64,000 bases of DNA from Novosphingobium percolationis (GCF_020179425.1 NZ_JAILYM010000003.1:248001-312000); one strand, 5' to 3'. Positions 16,407-25,557 are shown, counted from the stretch's first letter. Notes: a model not told the origin generated them from the letters alone. Numbers and translations are program-made.

Positions 16407-16934
16407 TCAGGAAAATGCGATGGTGGTGATGATATCGCCCCCGCGATAGTCCGTCGCGGCCTGCGATACCATTGCATAGAAATCGGTCAGCACGGGCACG
16501 GGGGTGTAAAGCTCGGTCATGTGTCCCAGCGTGGCGCTGGTATCGGCAAAGGCGAAGACGAAGCCGTCGTTCATTTCCGCGCGCAGCGCGCAAGGGCTGC
16601 CCGCAGCGGCGAAACGGGCAACTTCTGCATCCACGTCATCCACCCACAGCGCGACGTGATGCACGCCCCAACGGCCCGATCCTTCGGGATACATATCGTG
16701 AAAGGGCGAGGGGCCGGCATTGTTCTGCTGGACGAACTCAACCATCACGTCGCCCCATTGCCCATAGGCGCTCGAATGGTCAAGCAGGCGCTCCACCCCG
16801 CGATGCGCCGCGCGGGCGAGCGGGATGTTGTCGGCCACGAAGTATGGCCCCGATCCGTAGAGCGCATGATGCGCCCGCGCCGCCGCGCGCACGTCTTGGC
16901 AGAAATAGGCAATCTGGCGGATTGGCAGGCTCAA
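16407..16934 (-). CDS. VOC-family protein (glyoxalase/bleomycin-resistance fold)
   Basis: Protein of 175 aa. The N-terminus I-R-Q-I-A-Y-F-C-Q-D-V begins the first beta-alpha-beta unit, and H-H-V-A-L-W-V-D-D-V begins the second. G-H-M-T-E-L-Y near residue 140 supplies the final strand with a potential Glu metal ligand. The size and two-module layout match methylmalonyl-CoA-epimerase-like and dioxygenase-like VOC members. It overlaps the upstream SDR by 4 nt (ATGA) and precedes the ferredoxin gene, so it belongs to the same operon. Function beyond the fold is not assignable. Confidence 0.87.
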   Translation of the reverse strand: MSLPIRQIAYFCQDVRAAARAHHALYGSGPYFVADNIPLARAAHRGVERLLDHSSAYGQWGDVMVEFVQQNNAGPSPFHDMYPEGSGRWGVHHVALWVDDVDAEVARFAAAGSPCALRAEMNDGFVFAFADTSATLGHMTELYTPVPVLTDFYAMVSQAATDYRGGDIITTIAFS

Positions 16935-17671
16935 ATCGAAGCGCCCCCGTCGATGCGGAATTCCGCGCCGGTGGCAAAGGCGCTCTCGTCGCTGGCAAGG
17001 TAGATCGCAATGGCCGCAATCTCTTCCGGCTTGCCGAGGCGACCGATCGGATGCGTGGCGACGAAGCTCTGGTACAGGGCCTCGGGATCGTCCGACTGTG
17101 CCAGCACCTTGTCGATGATGGGCGTGTGGATCGCGCCGGGATGGATCGAGTTGCAGCGGATGCCATAGCCCTTCTGCGCGAAGTGCAGCGCGCAGGACTT
17201 GGTCATCAGCGTCACCGCCGCCTTGGCCGCGTTATAGACCACCAAGTTGGCCGAAGCGCTGATTCCGGCGAGCGAGGACATGTTGATGATCGAGCCGCCC
17301 CTGGCCTTCATCTTCGGCAGCGCGGCCTGGATGCCCATGAATACGCCGAGCACGTCGATGTCGAGCTCATGGCGGAACTGCGCCACGGTGCAGTCCTCGA
17401 TCGAGCCGAGCGTGGTGATCCCCGCGTTGTTGACCAGCACATCGATGGCATCGCAGGTGGCGATGGCCGAGGCCCACGATTCCTCGCTCGTCACATCGAG
17501 ATGGACGAAGCGCGCGTTTCCAAGCTCCGCCGCCAGCGCCTGCCCGGCGTCATCGTCGATATCGGCGATGACCACCGACGCGCCTTCGGCCACATAGGCC
17601 CGCGCGATGGCCGCGCCCAGGCCCGAGGCCGCTCCGGTAACGAAGGCAATCTTGCCTGCAAGGCGCGCCAT
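16931..17671 (-). CDS. SDR-family oxidoreductase
   Basis: Classical SDR of 246 aa: T-G-A-A-S-G-L-G cofactor loop, L-V-N-N-A-G-I, a Ser in M-S-S-L-A-G, Y-N-A-A-K, and the C-terminal F-R-I-D-G-G-A tail. All catalytic residues are present. A GGGAGAGAG ribosome site precedes the ATG at 17671. It lies 32 nt after the MDR stop and overlaps the VOC gene by 4 nt. It likely oxidises or reduces an alcohol/ketone intermediate in the same pathway. Confidence 0.92.
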   Translation of the reverse strand: MARLAGKIAFVTGAASGLGAAIARAYVAEGASVVIADIDDDAGQALAAELGNARFVHLDVTSEESWASAIATCDAIDVLVNNAGITTLGSIEDCTVAQFRHELDIDVLGVFMGIQAALPKMKARGGSIINMSSLAGISASANLVVYNAAKAAVTLMTKSCALHFAQKGYGIRCNSIHPGAIHTPIIDKVLAQSDDPEALYQSFVATHPIGRLGKPEEIAAIAIYLASDESAFATGAEFRIDGGASI

Positions 17672-17703
17672 GTCTCTCTCCCGCTTTCGTCTGATCAGAT
17701 CTG

Positions 17704-18711
17704 TCAGATCAGGACCAGGGTTTTCCCTGTGGTCTTGCCGCTCATCAGTTCGATGAACGCTTCAGGAAGCTTCTCCAGCCCCTCGCGCACATTTTCAAGC
17801 GGCTTCAGCCCGCCGCTGGCGAACAGGCTGTCGAGCATGGCCTGCGCCTCGCCCAGTACTTCGGGGTGGTCGTAGGTGATAAAGCCGCGCATGTTCAGGC
17901 GGTTGACCACCAGCTGCCACAGGTTGCGGTTGCCATGCGGATTGTCGGCGTCGTTGTACTGCGCGATCATGCCGCACACCGCCACGCGGCCATGCAGGCG
18001 CATCAGTGGCAGGATGGCGTCGAGCGTCTCGCCGCCGACATTGTCGAAATAGACATCGACGCCTTCGGGCGCGGCTTCGTGGATGGCGGCGGCAAGATCC
18101 GGCACGGACTTGTAGTCGATGGCGATATCAGCGCCGAGATCGCGCACGATCTGCGCCTTGGCCGGGCCACCGGCGAGGCCGATCACGCGGCAGCCCGCCG
18201 CCTTGGCCAGCTGGACCACGGTGCTGCCGGTCGCGCCGGCGGCGGCGCTGACCACCACGGTCTCGCCCGGCTTTGCCTTGCCGATCTCGAAAAGGCCGAC
18301 CCAGGCGGTCAGGCCCACGGGGCCGAGCGCGCCCATATAGTGCTGCAGCGGTACGCCGGGAGCGGCATTGACCTTTTCAAGACCAAGCGCATCGGCGCCG
18401 ATCACATAGTATTCCGACCAAGTCGCCATGGTGCGGACCAGCGTGCCGACCGGCCAGTCGGGATTGTTCGATTCGACGATCTCGCCCAGCGACATGCCGT
18501 TGATCGGCGCGCCGAGCGCAACCGGGGGCAGGTAGCTGGGACGGTCGTCGAGGAAGCCGCGGATCGCCGGATCGCACGAACACACGCGCATCCGCACGAG
18601 CATTTCGCCGGGGCCGGGGCGCGGCATCGGTGCGCTGGCAAGCGCGAAGTCTTCAGGAACCGGCGCGCCGGTGGGGCGGCGGGTCAGCACGATCTGGCGA
18701 ATATCTCCCAT
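17704..18711 (-). CDS. Zinc-free MDR oxidoreductase (NADP-dependent enone reductase type)
   Basis: Protein of 335 aa, third member of the MDR paralogue set. It shows R-R-P-T-G-A-P-V-P at the start, S-C-D-P-A-I-R-G-F-L-D-D-R-P-S-Y in the family motif region, V-S-A-A-A-G-A-T-G-S as the Rossmann loop and Y-F-D-N-V-G-G. It is closer to the MDR at 4495 than to the one at 8989 in the N-terminal motif. It heads the minus-strand group that continues with SDR, VOC, Rieske ferredoxin and SnoaL genes. It is divergent from the SnoaL-like gene at 18841 across 129 bp. Confidence 0.9.
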   Translation of the reverse strand: MGDIRQIVLTRRPTGAPVPEDFALASAPMPRPGPGEMLVRMRVCSCDPAIRGFLDDRPSYLPPVALGAPINGMSLGEIVESNNPDWPVGTLVRTMATWSEYYVIGADALGLEKVNAAPGVPLQHYMGALGPVGLTAWVGLFEIGKAKPGETVVVSAAAGATGSTVVQLAKAAGCRVIGLAGGPAKAQIVRDLGADIAIDYKSVPDLAAAIHEAAPEGVDVYFDNVGGETLDAILPLMRLHGRVAVCGMIAQYNDADNPHGNRNLWQLVVNRLNMRGFITYDHPEVLGEAQAMLDSLFASGGLKPLENVREGLEKLPEAFIELMSGKTTGKTLVLI

Positions 18712-18840
18712 TGCCCAGCCTTACCGCATGGGCGGGCGTGGCCATGGCTGGCTATTCGGCTAGGTTCGGCGGGCACGCCAAATGGGAGACAAGGCGCGCC
18801 AAGGCCCGCGCACGGGCCGCAATGCGAGGAGCCACAGGCC

Positions 18841-19251
18841 ATGACGTCCGAAGAAATGCAGCAGTTCGTCGTCGATCTCTATGCCGCCACCGGCGTTGGC
18901 GATTGGGACAAGGTTTCCACCATGCTGACCGACGACTTCGTGTGCAGCGAAGCCGATACCCTGCCGATGAAGGGTCTCTATCACGGCAAGAACGCGCTGC
19001 GCGAGCTGTACACCAAGGTCATGGGCATGATGGACGTGGCGGGGCTTGACGTGGTCGAAACCACCGTCGGCAAGGATCACGCGGTCACCATCCTGTCGTT
19101 CCGGTTCGCCGACCCGGCGCTCGATCGTGCGCACTTGTGCGAACTGTTCCGCTTCCGCGATGGCAAGGTCTGCGAAATCAAGCCCTACTACTATGATCCC
19201 GCGCCCATCGTCGCCGCCTGCGCGGCCAAGGCGGCAGCCGCCACGGCCTGA
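18841..19251 (+). CDS. SnoaL-like (NTF2 fold) protein
   Basis: Protein of 136 aa. F-V-V-D-L-Y-A-A-T-G-V-G-D-W-D-K-V and L-x-D-D-F-V-C are characteristic of SnoaL-like / ketosteroid-isomerase-like proteins. H-L-C-E-L-F-R-F-R-D-G-K-V and P-Y-Y-Y-D form the C-terminal strands. A GAGGA sequence lies 10 nt before ATG 18841. It is divergent from the MDR operon and is followed by a large inverted repeat. It may be an isomerase or dehydratase of the same pathway; catalysis is unproven. Confidence 0.85.
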   Translation: MTSEEMQQFVVDLYAATGVGDWDKVSTMLTDDFVCSEADTLPMKGLYHGKNALRELYTKVMGMMDVAGLDVVETTVGKDHAVTILSFRFADPALDRAHLCELFRFRDGKVCEIKPYYYDPAPIVAACAAKAAAATA

Positions 19252-19264
19252 GGCGTCGAGACGC

Positions 19265-19327
19265 AAGCAAGGTTCTGATTTTCCCCGGGTTGGATGAAAT
19301 CCGGGGCGGTCAGAACCGGGCTTGCTT
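19265..19327. repeat. 63-bp compound inverted repeat between SnoaL and GGDEF-EAL genes
   Basis: AAGCAAG-GTTCTGA on the left (19265-19278) pairs with TCAGAAC-CGGG-CTTGCTT on the right (19310-19327, four bases bulged). Inside, CCCCGG (19283-19288) pairs with CCGGGG (19301-19306). A smaller hairpin GCGCAA/TTGCGC follows at about 19334-19350. There is no T tract, so this is not a standard terminator. Confidence 0.7.
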
Positions 19328-19364
19328 ACGATTGCGCAAGGATTTTGCGCTAGGCCCTGCCATC

Positions 19365-21728
19365 GTGAGCAGGACCATAGACACCAGCGCCAATGCGCTC
19401 CCGCGCAAGCTGCCGGCCCTGGCTGTGCTGGGCCTGTCGGAGCCGGACGACGGCGACTGGGGGCGGTTGCGCGGCCTGCAATATTCCAGCCTTGCCCGCC
19501 TGACGCCGGCCCGGATGGTTGCGCATGGCCTTGCCGCTCTGCTGGCGGTGCAGGCGCTGGCGGGTGCGGTGCACATGGCGTTCCTGCTCGGGTGGGTGGC
19601 GCTGCTGTTCGGCGTGCTGATCTACGGCGCGCGGTTCGATCGCAGTCTCGAAGACGCCGATCGCCGCCGCATGACGCAACAGGAAATCCACCACCAGACC
19701 ATCAGCACCGTTGCCGCAGCCTTCGCGTGGGTCGTGCCGATGCTGGCCTTCTCGCCGTTCGGCAGCGAGACGCAGCGGTTGCTGTTGTGGTCGATCATGG
19801 CGCTGCTGATGACGGGCACCTCGGTCGCCTTTGCCGCCGTGCCGCTGGGGACGGTGCTGTTCTGTTCGATTCTGGGGATTGCCGGGGTCGGCACCTTCGC
19901 CTTCGTGGGCGACTATGTTGCCGCTGCCGTGGCGCTGACCTTTTCGATCGTGGTGTCGATCGGCAGCCTGGAGGCGGCGCGCACGTTCCTTGGTGGCAAA
20001 GTTGCCGAAGCCGGGGTCGCCGAAAAGAGCGAGGTCGTCTCGCTGCTGCTACGCGAGTTCGAGGAAGGCGAGGCCGACTGGCTGTGGCAGGTCGACGGCG
20101 CGCGCCGCGTGCGCTCGGTCTCCCCCCGTTTCGCCTTCGCGCTCGGGCAGGATCCCGAGGACGTCCAGGGCATGCCGCTGATCCAGCTGATTGCGGGCCC
20201 TTCGTGGGAAAGCGGTCATTTCCACTCCTCGCTCCACGACCTGGCCGAAAAGCTCAAGCGGCGCGAAAGCTTCTCGAACCTGCTGGTGCGCGTCACGCTG
20301 CACGGCCAGCATCGCTGGTGGGAGCTTTCTGCCTCGCCCAAGGTGGATGACAACGGTAGCTTCACCGGCTTTCGTGGCGTCGGCTCGGACGTGACCGAAC
20401 AGCGAGAAAGCGCGGAAAAGATCGCCTATCTCGCGCGCTACGACACGCTGACCGGCCTGCCCAACCGCATGATGCTGACCGAGACGCTGGGCGCGGCGAT
20501 GACAGCGGCGGACCAGTGGCGCACGCGCTGTGGATTCCTGATGATCGACCTCGATCGCTTCAAGGCGGTCAACGATACGCTTGGCCATCACGTCGGCGAC
20601 CAGTTGCTGGCGATGGTTTCGGAACGGCTCAAGGCGCTGATGACCGACAACGAGCTGTGCGGCAGGCTCGGCGGCGACGAGTTCGCCATCGTCATCCGCG
20701 ATGCGTCGGACACCGAGCGCAACCACGCCGTGGCGCAGGCGGTGATCTACACGCTGTCGCAGCCCTACGAGGTCGACCACCACACGCTCTACGTCGGCGC
20801 CAGCGTGGGCTCTGCCATCGGCCCGCGCGATGGCGCGACGGTGGAGACCTTGATGCGCAACGCCGATCTTGCGCTCTATCGGGCCAAGGACGAAGGTGGC
20901 GGGCAGCATTGCACCTATGAGCCTTCGCTCCACGCCCATGCCGAGGAGCGCCGCCAGCTTGAGTTCTCGCTGCGCCGCGCGCTCGAACGGGGCGAGATGA
21001 CGCTGCACTATCAGCCGGTCGTTGACGCGACGAGCGAGCAGATCCTGAGCTTCGAGGCGCTGCTGCGCTGGAACAGCGCGGAGCACGGCTTTGTCAGCCC
21101 CGCCAAGTTCATCCCGCTGGCCGAGGACACCCGCCTGATCGTGCCGATCGGCGAATGGGTGCTGCGGACCGCCTGCCACGAGGCCATGCACTGGCCCGCC
21201 CACGTCAAGGTCGCGGTCAACGTTTCGGGCGAGCAGTTGCTCGATCCCTATTTCGCCGAAGTGGTCGTCAGCGCGCTGGCGCAGAGCGGGTTGCCGCCGC
21301 ATCGGCTGGAGATCGAAGTGACCGAAAGCGTGTTCGTGCGCGATGGCACCGCCGCGCAGGCCACGCTCGAACGGATCATCTCGCTCGGCTGCGGCGTCGC
21401 GCTCGACGATTTCGGAACGGGCTATTCCTCGCTCGGCTACCTGCGCAAGATGCGCTTTTCGACCATCAAGGTCGATCGCAGCTTCGTGCAGGGCGCGGCG
21501 CGCAACAATGCCGAAAGCCTTGCCATCGTGCGCGCGGTGGTAGCGATGGCCGACAGCCTCGAAATGTCCACCACGGCAGAGGGCGTCGAGACCGAGGTCG
21601 AGCTGGAAACCATCCGGCGGCTGGGTTGCAAGAAGATCCAGGGCTATTTCTTCGGTCGCCCGATGGCCGCGACCGACGCGCGCGGTCTGTTCCACCAGGT
21701 TGCGCTGCGCGCCCGCGGCGCCGCCTGA
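19365..21728 (+). CDS. Membrane-bound GGDEF-EAL cyclic-di-GMP enzyme with PAS region
   Basis: Protein of about 787 aa if started at GTG 19365; a TTG at 19290 lies within the inverted repeat and is less likely. The N-terminal 220 residues hold several hydrophobic segments forming a membrane sensor. A PAS-like region follows (about 240-370). The GGDEF domain has an intact R-L-G-G-D-E-F. The EAL domain has F-E-A-L-L-R-W and D-D-F-G-T-G-Y-S-S-L. It probably both makes and degrades c-di-GMP, with the balance set by the sensor. The residues before GGDEF where the inhibitory RxxD site should be read T-D-N-E, so product inhibition is probably lost. c-di-GMP often controls exopolysaccharide output, and an exopolysaccharide locus lies about 19 kb downstream. 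Confidence 0.93.
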   Translation: MSRTIDTSANALPRKLPALAVLGLSEPDDGDWGRLRGLQYSSLARLTPARMVAHGLAALLAVQALAGAVHMAFLLGWVALLFGVLIYGARFDRSLEDADRRRMTQQEIHHQTISTVAAAFAWVVPMLAFSPFGSETQRLLLWSIMALLMTGTSVAFAAVPLGTVLFCSILGIAGVGTFAFVGDYVAAAVALTFSIVVSIGSLEAARTFLGGKVAEAGVAEKSEVVSLLLREFEEGEADWLWQVDGARRVRSVSPRFAFALGQDPEDVQGMPLIQLIAGPSWESGHFHSSLHDLAEKLKRRESFSNLLVRVTLHGQHRWWELSASPKVDDNGSFTGFRGVGSDVTEQRESAEKIAYLARYDTLTGLPNRMMLTETLGAAMTAADQWRTRCGFLMIDLDRFKAVNDTLGHHVGDQLLAMVSERLKALMTDNELCGRLGGDEFAIVIRDASDTERNHAVAQAVIYTLSQPYEVDHHTLYVGASVGSAIGPRDGATVETLMRNADLALYRAKDEGGGQHCTYEPSLHAHAEERRQLEFSLRRALERGEMTLHYQPVVDATSEQILSFEALLRWNSAEHGFVSPAKFIPLAEDTRLIVPIGEWVLRTACHEAMHWPAHVKVAVNVSGEQLLDPYFAEVVVSALAQSGLPPHRLEIEVTESVFVRDGTAAQATLERIISLGCGVALDDFGTGYSSLGYLRKMRFSTIKVDRSFVQGAARNNAESLAIVRAVVAMADSLEMSTTAEGVETEVELETIRRLGCKKIQGYFFGRPMAATDARGLFHQVALRARGAA

Positions 21729-21860
21729 GCATCGTCGCCACGAAAAGGGGCGACCGCTCCCTCAAGCAGCCGCCCCACCCGAGCCGCACTGGACAAGCGG
21801 CCGTGGTTCGATCCGGCCGTGCTCGTCCCTCAACGGCGCGACCGGAACGTCTGGTAATGC

Positions 21861-23108
21861 TCAAGCAAAAGCGGGCGTCTCTCCCAGCACGCGCGCAGCG
21901 TGAGCTGTCGTGAAGACCTCGGGCGGCACGATGTCCGGCCCGCCAAGAACGGCGGCGGCGTGCATCCCCACGGTCGGGTCGGCAGCGCTCAATTCGTGAT
22001 AGCGATGGCGGCGCGCCTTCGCTGTTTCGCCGAACTCCATGTCGAGCGTTGCCTGGATATGTGCGGTGAAGCGCAGGCGGCGCATGCGCTCGCGGCGTTC
22101 TTCCTCGTAGGGGCGGAAATCCGGCGTTGCGCCGCTGGCGGTGTCCTTCAGGATGTCGGTCACCGTGCGTACGTCGCGATAGGTGATCGACTGGCCGAGA
22201 CCCAGGATCGGGTCGTTCCAGCCCGCCGCATCGCCCACCAGCACGCCACCCGGCGCGTAGGGCACGTCCACGATCGAACAGTTGTTGTAATAGGCGTAGA
22301 GCGGCCCGGCAGGCCTGCCTTTGGCGATCGCCTCGTTGCCCGGTGCGCTCTTCATGCGGAAGGCGGCGAGGAACTTGTCCGCGCCATCAGCCCCGGCAAA
22401 GCGCTTGGCCTGATCGAGCGCCCATCCGCCATAGACGCGCACCCGCGTGCCGCCCTGCGGGAAGGCGAGGAAGGCAAAGTCATCCTCGGTGCCGATGGCC
22501 TGACGACGTTGGTCCCATGCATGCACTTCATCAACAAGCAGCCCGGCGAACCAGTGGTGCGGCTTGTCCTGCAGCAGCGTCCGTTCGGCCACGCGCCGCA
22601 CCATCGACTGGCGCCCTTCCGCGCCCACTACCAGCGGCGCATGCGCCGTATGCTCAACGCTGCCATGGACGTACGTGACTGACGGCTCGGCCCCAAGCCG
22701 CACCTCCCTGACCTCGACACCGCGCAAGGTCGTCGCGCCATCCTGTCCGGCCTTGTCGAACAGCGTCTGGCAATGCACCGGGTGGCGCAGGCACAGCGGG
22801 CCGGCGACATCGGCGGCAAAGATGCCAAGGTCGATGGCGTGCGCTTCGGCTTCGGCCGGCGCCAGCGTTTCGTCATAAGTGACGTGGCTGGTCAGGTGAT
22901 GCCCGCCCGCCGCCATCAGCGTGTCGTAGAGGCCCATGCGCTTCACTTCAGTCACGCCCCAGGGCGCGATCCATTCGCCGCGCACGCGATCTTCATAGAC
23001 CGTGGACTTTTCGAGCAGCAGCACGTCGCGCCCGGCGCGCGCCATGACCGAGGCGAGTGCCGATCCGGCAAGGCCACCGCCGACGACAATCAGGTCATGG
23101 CGGCTCAT
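21861..23108 (-). CDS. FAD-dependent monooxygenase-like oxidoreductase
   Basis: Flavoprotein of 415 aa in the PHBH/halogenase-like superfamily. The dinucleotide-binding motif V-V-G-G-G-L-A-G-S is at the N-terminus, followed by a Glu ending strand two (L-L-L-E-K). V-G-D-A-A-G-W-N-D-P near residue 290 is the second FAD-contact motif. The start at 23108 overlaps the stop of the CoA ligase by 4 nt, and the frame upstream of it is only antisense-like sequence. It is the last gene of the seven-gene operon. It may hydroxylate a ring, or act as a reductase of the geranylgeranyl-reductase type; the motifs do not separate these options. Confidence 0.88.
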   Translation of the reverse strand: MSRHDLIVVGGGLAGSALASVMARAGRDVLLLEKSTVYEDRVRGEWIAPWGVTEVKRMGLYDTLMAAGGHHLTSHVTYDETLAPAEAEAHAIDLGIFAADVAGPLCLRHPVHCQTLFDKAGQDGATTLRGVEVREVRLGAEPSVTYVHGSVEHTAHAPLVVGAEGRQSMVRRVAERTLLQDKPHHWFAGLLVDEVHAWDQRRQAIGTEDDFAFLAFPQGGTRVRVYGGWALDQAKRFAGADGADKFLAAFRMKSAPGNEAIAKGRPAGPLYAYYNNCSIVDVPYAPGGVLVGDAAGWNDPILGLGQSITYRDVRTVTDILKDTASGATPDFRPYEEERRERMRRLRFTAHIQATLDMEFGETAKARRHRYHELSAADPTVGMHAAAVLGGPDIVPPEVFTTAHAARVLGETPAFA

Positions 23109-24667
23109 GATGCCGCCACCGTGGCATAGGCGGCGCGCAGGGCCTTCTTGTCGGGCTTGCCCACGGCGGTCTGCGGGATCGCGTCGATGAACACCACGCG
23201 CTTGGGCGCCTGCACCGGCCCCTTGTGTTCGCGCACCAGTGCGATCAGCTCGCCGTCCTCCACGCTCTGGCCGGGGCGCAGCACGCAGGCCGCCCACACC
23301 GCTTCGCCCCACTTTTCATCGGCAATGCCGAACACCGACACTTGCGCCACGGCAGGGTGCTGGGCGATCACGTTTTCGACTTCGCTGGGGAAGACGTTGA
23401 AGCCGCCAGTGACGATCATGTCCTTCTTGCGGTCGACGATGCGCAGGAAGCCGTCGGGGTCCTTCACCGCCACGTCGCCGGTATGCAGCCAGCCGCCGCT
23501 CAGCGTCTCGCGGTTCTGCTCCTCGCGGTCGAGGTAGCCGTCCATCACCAGCGGCCCGCGCACGCAGATCTCGCCAGGCTCGCCATCCGCCACGGGCTGG
23601 TTGTCATCGCCCAGCAGCGCCACGTCGACGTAAGGCACCGGACGCCCGCACGAGGCGAGGCGCTGCGGATTGTCGGGATCGTGCTCGCTGCGGCGCAGGA
23701 CGCTGACCGTCATTGGCGCTTCGGCCTGCCCGTAGAACTGGAAGAACACCTTGCCCAGCCGCTCGATGCCTTCCTTCAGCCGCGCCGGGCTCATCAGCGA
23801 GGCGCCGTAGAAGATCGTTTCGAGGCTGGAGAGGTCGTATTTGTCGAAATCGGGATGGTCGAGCAGGGCATAGATCATTGTCGGCACCAGCATGGTGCAG
23901 GTGATCTTGTATTTCTCGATCGCGGCCAGCACGGCGCCCGGCTCGAATGCGGGCAGCACCACCATCGTGCCGTGCTTGAGCAGCATCGGACCGAACAGCG
24001 ACCCGCCCGCATGGCTGAGGGGCACGACCGCGAGCACGCGCGGTTCGATCGGCCATTCCCACTCGCTCATCATGATCGACAGTGCGGTGCTGCCGGTGCG
24101 CGGGTTTCCCGGGATCGCCTTGGGCTTGCCGGTGGTGCCGCCCGAATAGGACAGGCGGGTGATCGTGCCCGGGTCCATGACGGGGGGCACGAGCGGGCCG
24201 GGCGTATACTGGCGGGCGAGCGCGAGCAGGTCCTGGCCGCTTTCGCCGTGGCCCAGCGACAGCACGACCTTGAGCCGGGTGGTGCGCGCTACCAGTTCGG
24301 CGGCGCGCCGCTCGAACTTCTTCGGATCGTAGAGCAGCACTTCGACGTTCGCGTCCTCGATCGCGAACAGATGGTCGTCGGCCGAGCCCATCGGGTGCAT
24401 GGCGACAAGGCAGCCTCCGGCATAGCCGATGGCGTTGTGCAGCAGCAGCACTTCGACCGAATTGCCCGCCAGCAGCGCGATGCGCGTGCCGTTGCCGATG
24501 CCCGCCGCGATCAGCGCCTGCGTGATCTGGCTGGTGGTGTCGAGGATCTGGCCTCCGGTCCAGGCAGTCTCACCGGCGACTTCGACCAGAGGCTTGTTGC
24601 GATCGCGTTCCAGCGCGTTGAGGACGGCGTTGACCGGATAAAGCGAGGGGTGGAGAAATTCGGTCAT
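23105..24667 (-). CDS. Acyl-CoA synthetase (AMP-forming, ANL superfamily)
   Basis: Protein of 520 aa that adenylates a carboxylic acid and transfers it to CoA. Motifs in order: Y-S-G-G-T-T-G-K-P-K-A phosphate loop (about residue 170), Y-G-Q-A-E-A-P, W-L-H-T-G-D with the ribose-binding Asp, D-R-K-K-D-M hinge, and C-terminal G-K-P-D-K-K with the catalytic Lys. It overlaps the SDR upstream and the flavoprotein downstream by 4 nt each. With the thiolase and DUF35 gene in the same operon it indicates that a carboxylate is activated to a CoA ester before side-chain or ring cleavage. The substrate is unknown; the family includes 4-coumarate, fatty acid and steroid acid ligases. Confidence 0.93.
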   Translation of the reverse strand: MTEFLHPSLYPVNAVLNALERDRNKPLVEVAGETAWTGGQILDTTSQITQALIAAGIGNGTRIALLAGNSVEVLLLHNAIGYAGGCLVAMHPMGSADDHLFAIEDANVEVLLYDPKKFERRAAELVARTTRLKVVLSLGHGESGQDLLALARQYTPGPLVPPVMDPGTITRLSYSGGTTGKPKAIPGNPRTGSTALSIMMSEWEWPIEPRVLAVVPLSHAGGSLFGPMLLKHGTMVVLPAFEPGAVLAAIEKYKITCTMLVPTMIYALLDHPDFDKYDLSSLETIFYGASLMSPARLKEGIERLGKVFFQFYGQAEAPMTVSVLRRSEHDPDNPQRLASCGRPVPYVDVALLGDDNQPVADGEPGEICVRGPLVMDGYLDREEQNRETLSGGWLHTGDVAVKDPDGFLRIVDRKKDMIVTGGFNVFPSEVENVIAQHPAVAQVSVFGIADEKWGEAVWAACVLRPGQSVEDGELIALVREHKGPVQAPKRVVFIDAIPQTAVGKPDKKALRAAYATVAAS

Positions 24668-25557
24668 TGGGCGGCCTCCTTCATGCCTTCGAGCAGCGGG
24701 GCGATAAGGTTGGGATACCAGTTCTGCGCGGTGGCGCGGCCAAGCGCGATGCCTTGCGCGATGGCCTGAGAGCCTTCATCGGTGAAGTTCGGCAGAACGT
24801 AGAGATCGCCGTTCTGAACCGCGCCATAGACCAGCCGGACCAGCTCGGATCGCGGCAAGCCATTGTCGACCGCCTCGCGCATCGAGGCTTCGACCGCGGC
24901 CAGCACCGGGTTGTCGAGCCGGTGCGCCACTTCGCCTTCCAGCGCTCCGCTGGTCTTTTCGGGGAACATGATCTTTGACTGAACTACGCCCGGCATGACT
25001 ACCGTGACGCCGATGTTCGGCACCCCTTGCGTCTGCAGGTCGAGCCACAGCGCTTCGTTGAGCGCGAGCACCGCGTGTTTGGTCATCGAATAGGAGCAGA
25101 AGCCGGGATTGACCGTGATCCCCGCGCCCGACGAAACCGTCACTACGTGGCACTCGTCCCCTTGCGCGATCATGCGCGGCACGAACGCCTTGATGCCGTG
25201 GATCACCGAGCGTTGGTTGACGCCGATCACCCATTCGTACTGTTCAAGGCTGACTTCCCACGTCACGCCTGCCGCAAACACGCCTGCGTTGTTGATCAGC
25301 ACGTTGACCCTGCCGAAGCGGTCGACGGCGGCCTGCGCGAGCGCCTCGACATCCTCGTACTTCGCAACGTCGCCCTTGATGCCCAGCACCTCGCCTTTGG
25401 CCGAAAGGCTGGCGACGGCATCGGCCAGCGTGTCCTCGCGAATGTCCGAGATCACGACCTTGGCCCCGCGATCGAGCGCGCCTTCTGCCAGCGCATAGCC
25501 GATGCCCGATGCGCCGCCCGTGATGACGACGACCTTGTCCTTGAAATCCTGCATCAT
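24664..25557 (-). CDS. SDR-family oxidoreductase with C-terminal extension
   Basis: SDR of 297 aa, about 45 residues longer than usual at the C-terminus. T-G-G-A-S-G-I-G loop, L-I-N-N-A-G-V, Ser in V-S-S-G-A-G and Y-S-M-T-K are all intact. The extended C-terminal region resembles that of SDRs acting on bulky CoA-linked or steroid-like substrates, but this is only suggestive. Two adjacent ATGs (25557, 25554) could start translation; the overlap with the thiolase stop at 25554 supports coupled translation. Probably oxidises a beta-hydroxy intermediate of the CoA pathway. Confidence 0.9.
   Translation of the reverse strand: MMQDFKDKVVVITGGASGIGYALAEGALDRGAKVVISDIREDTLADAVASLSAKGEVLGIKGDVAKYEDVEALAQAAVDRFGRVNVLINNAGVFAAGVTWEVSLEQYEWVIGVNQRSVIHGIKAFVPRMIAQGDECHVVTVSSGAGITVNPGFCSYSMTKHAVLALNEALWLDLQTQGVPNIGVTVVMPGVVQSKIMFPEKTSGALEGEVAHRLDNPVLAAVEASMREAVDNGLPRSELVRLVYGAVQNGDLYVLPNFTDEGSQAIAQGIALGRATAQNWYPNLIAPLLEGMKEAAQ

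Noticed and set aside
17691..17712. CTGATC/GATCAG inverted repeat between MDR and SDR genes as a terminator
   Set aside because: Short stem, no T tract, and it lies within a 32-bp gap of an apparent operon.
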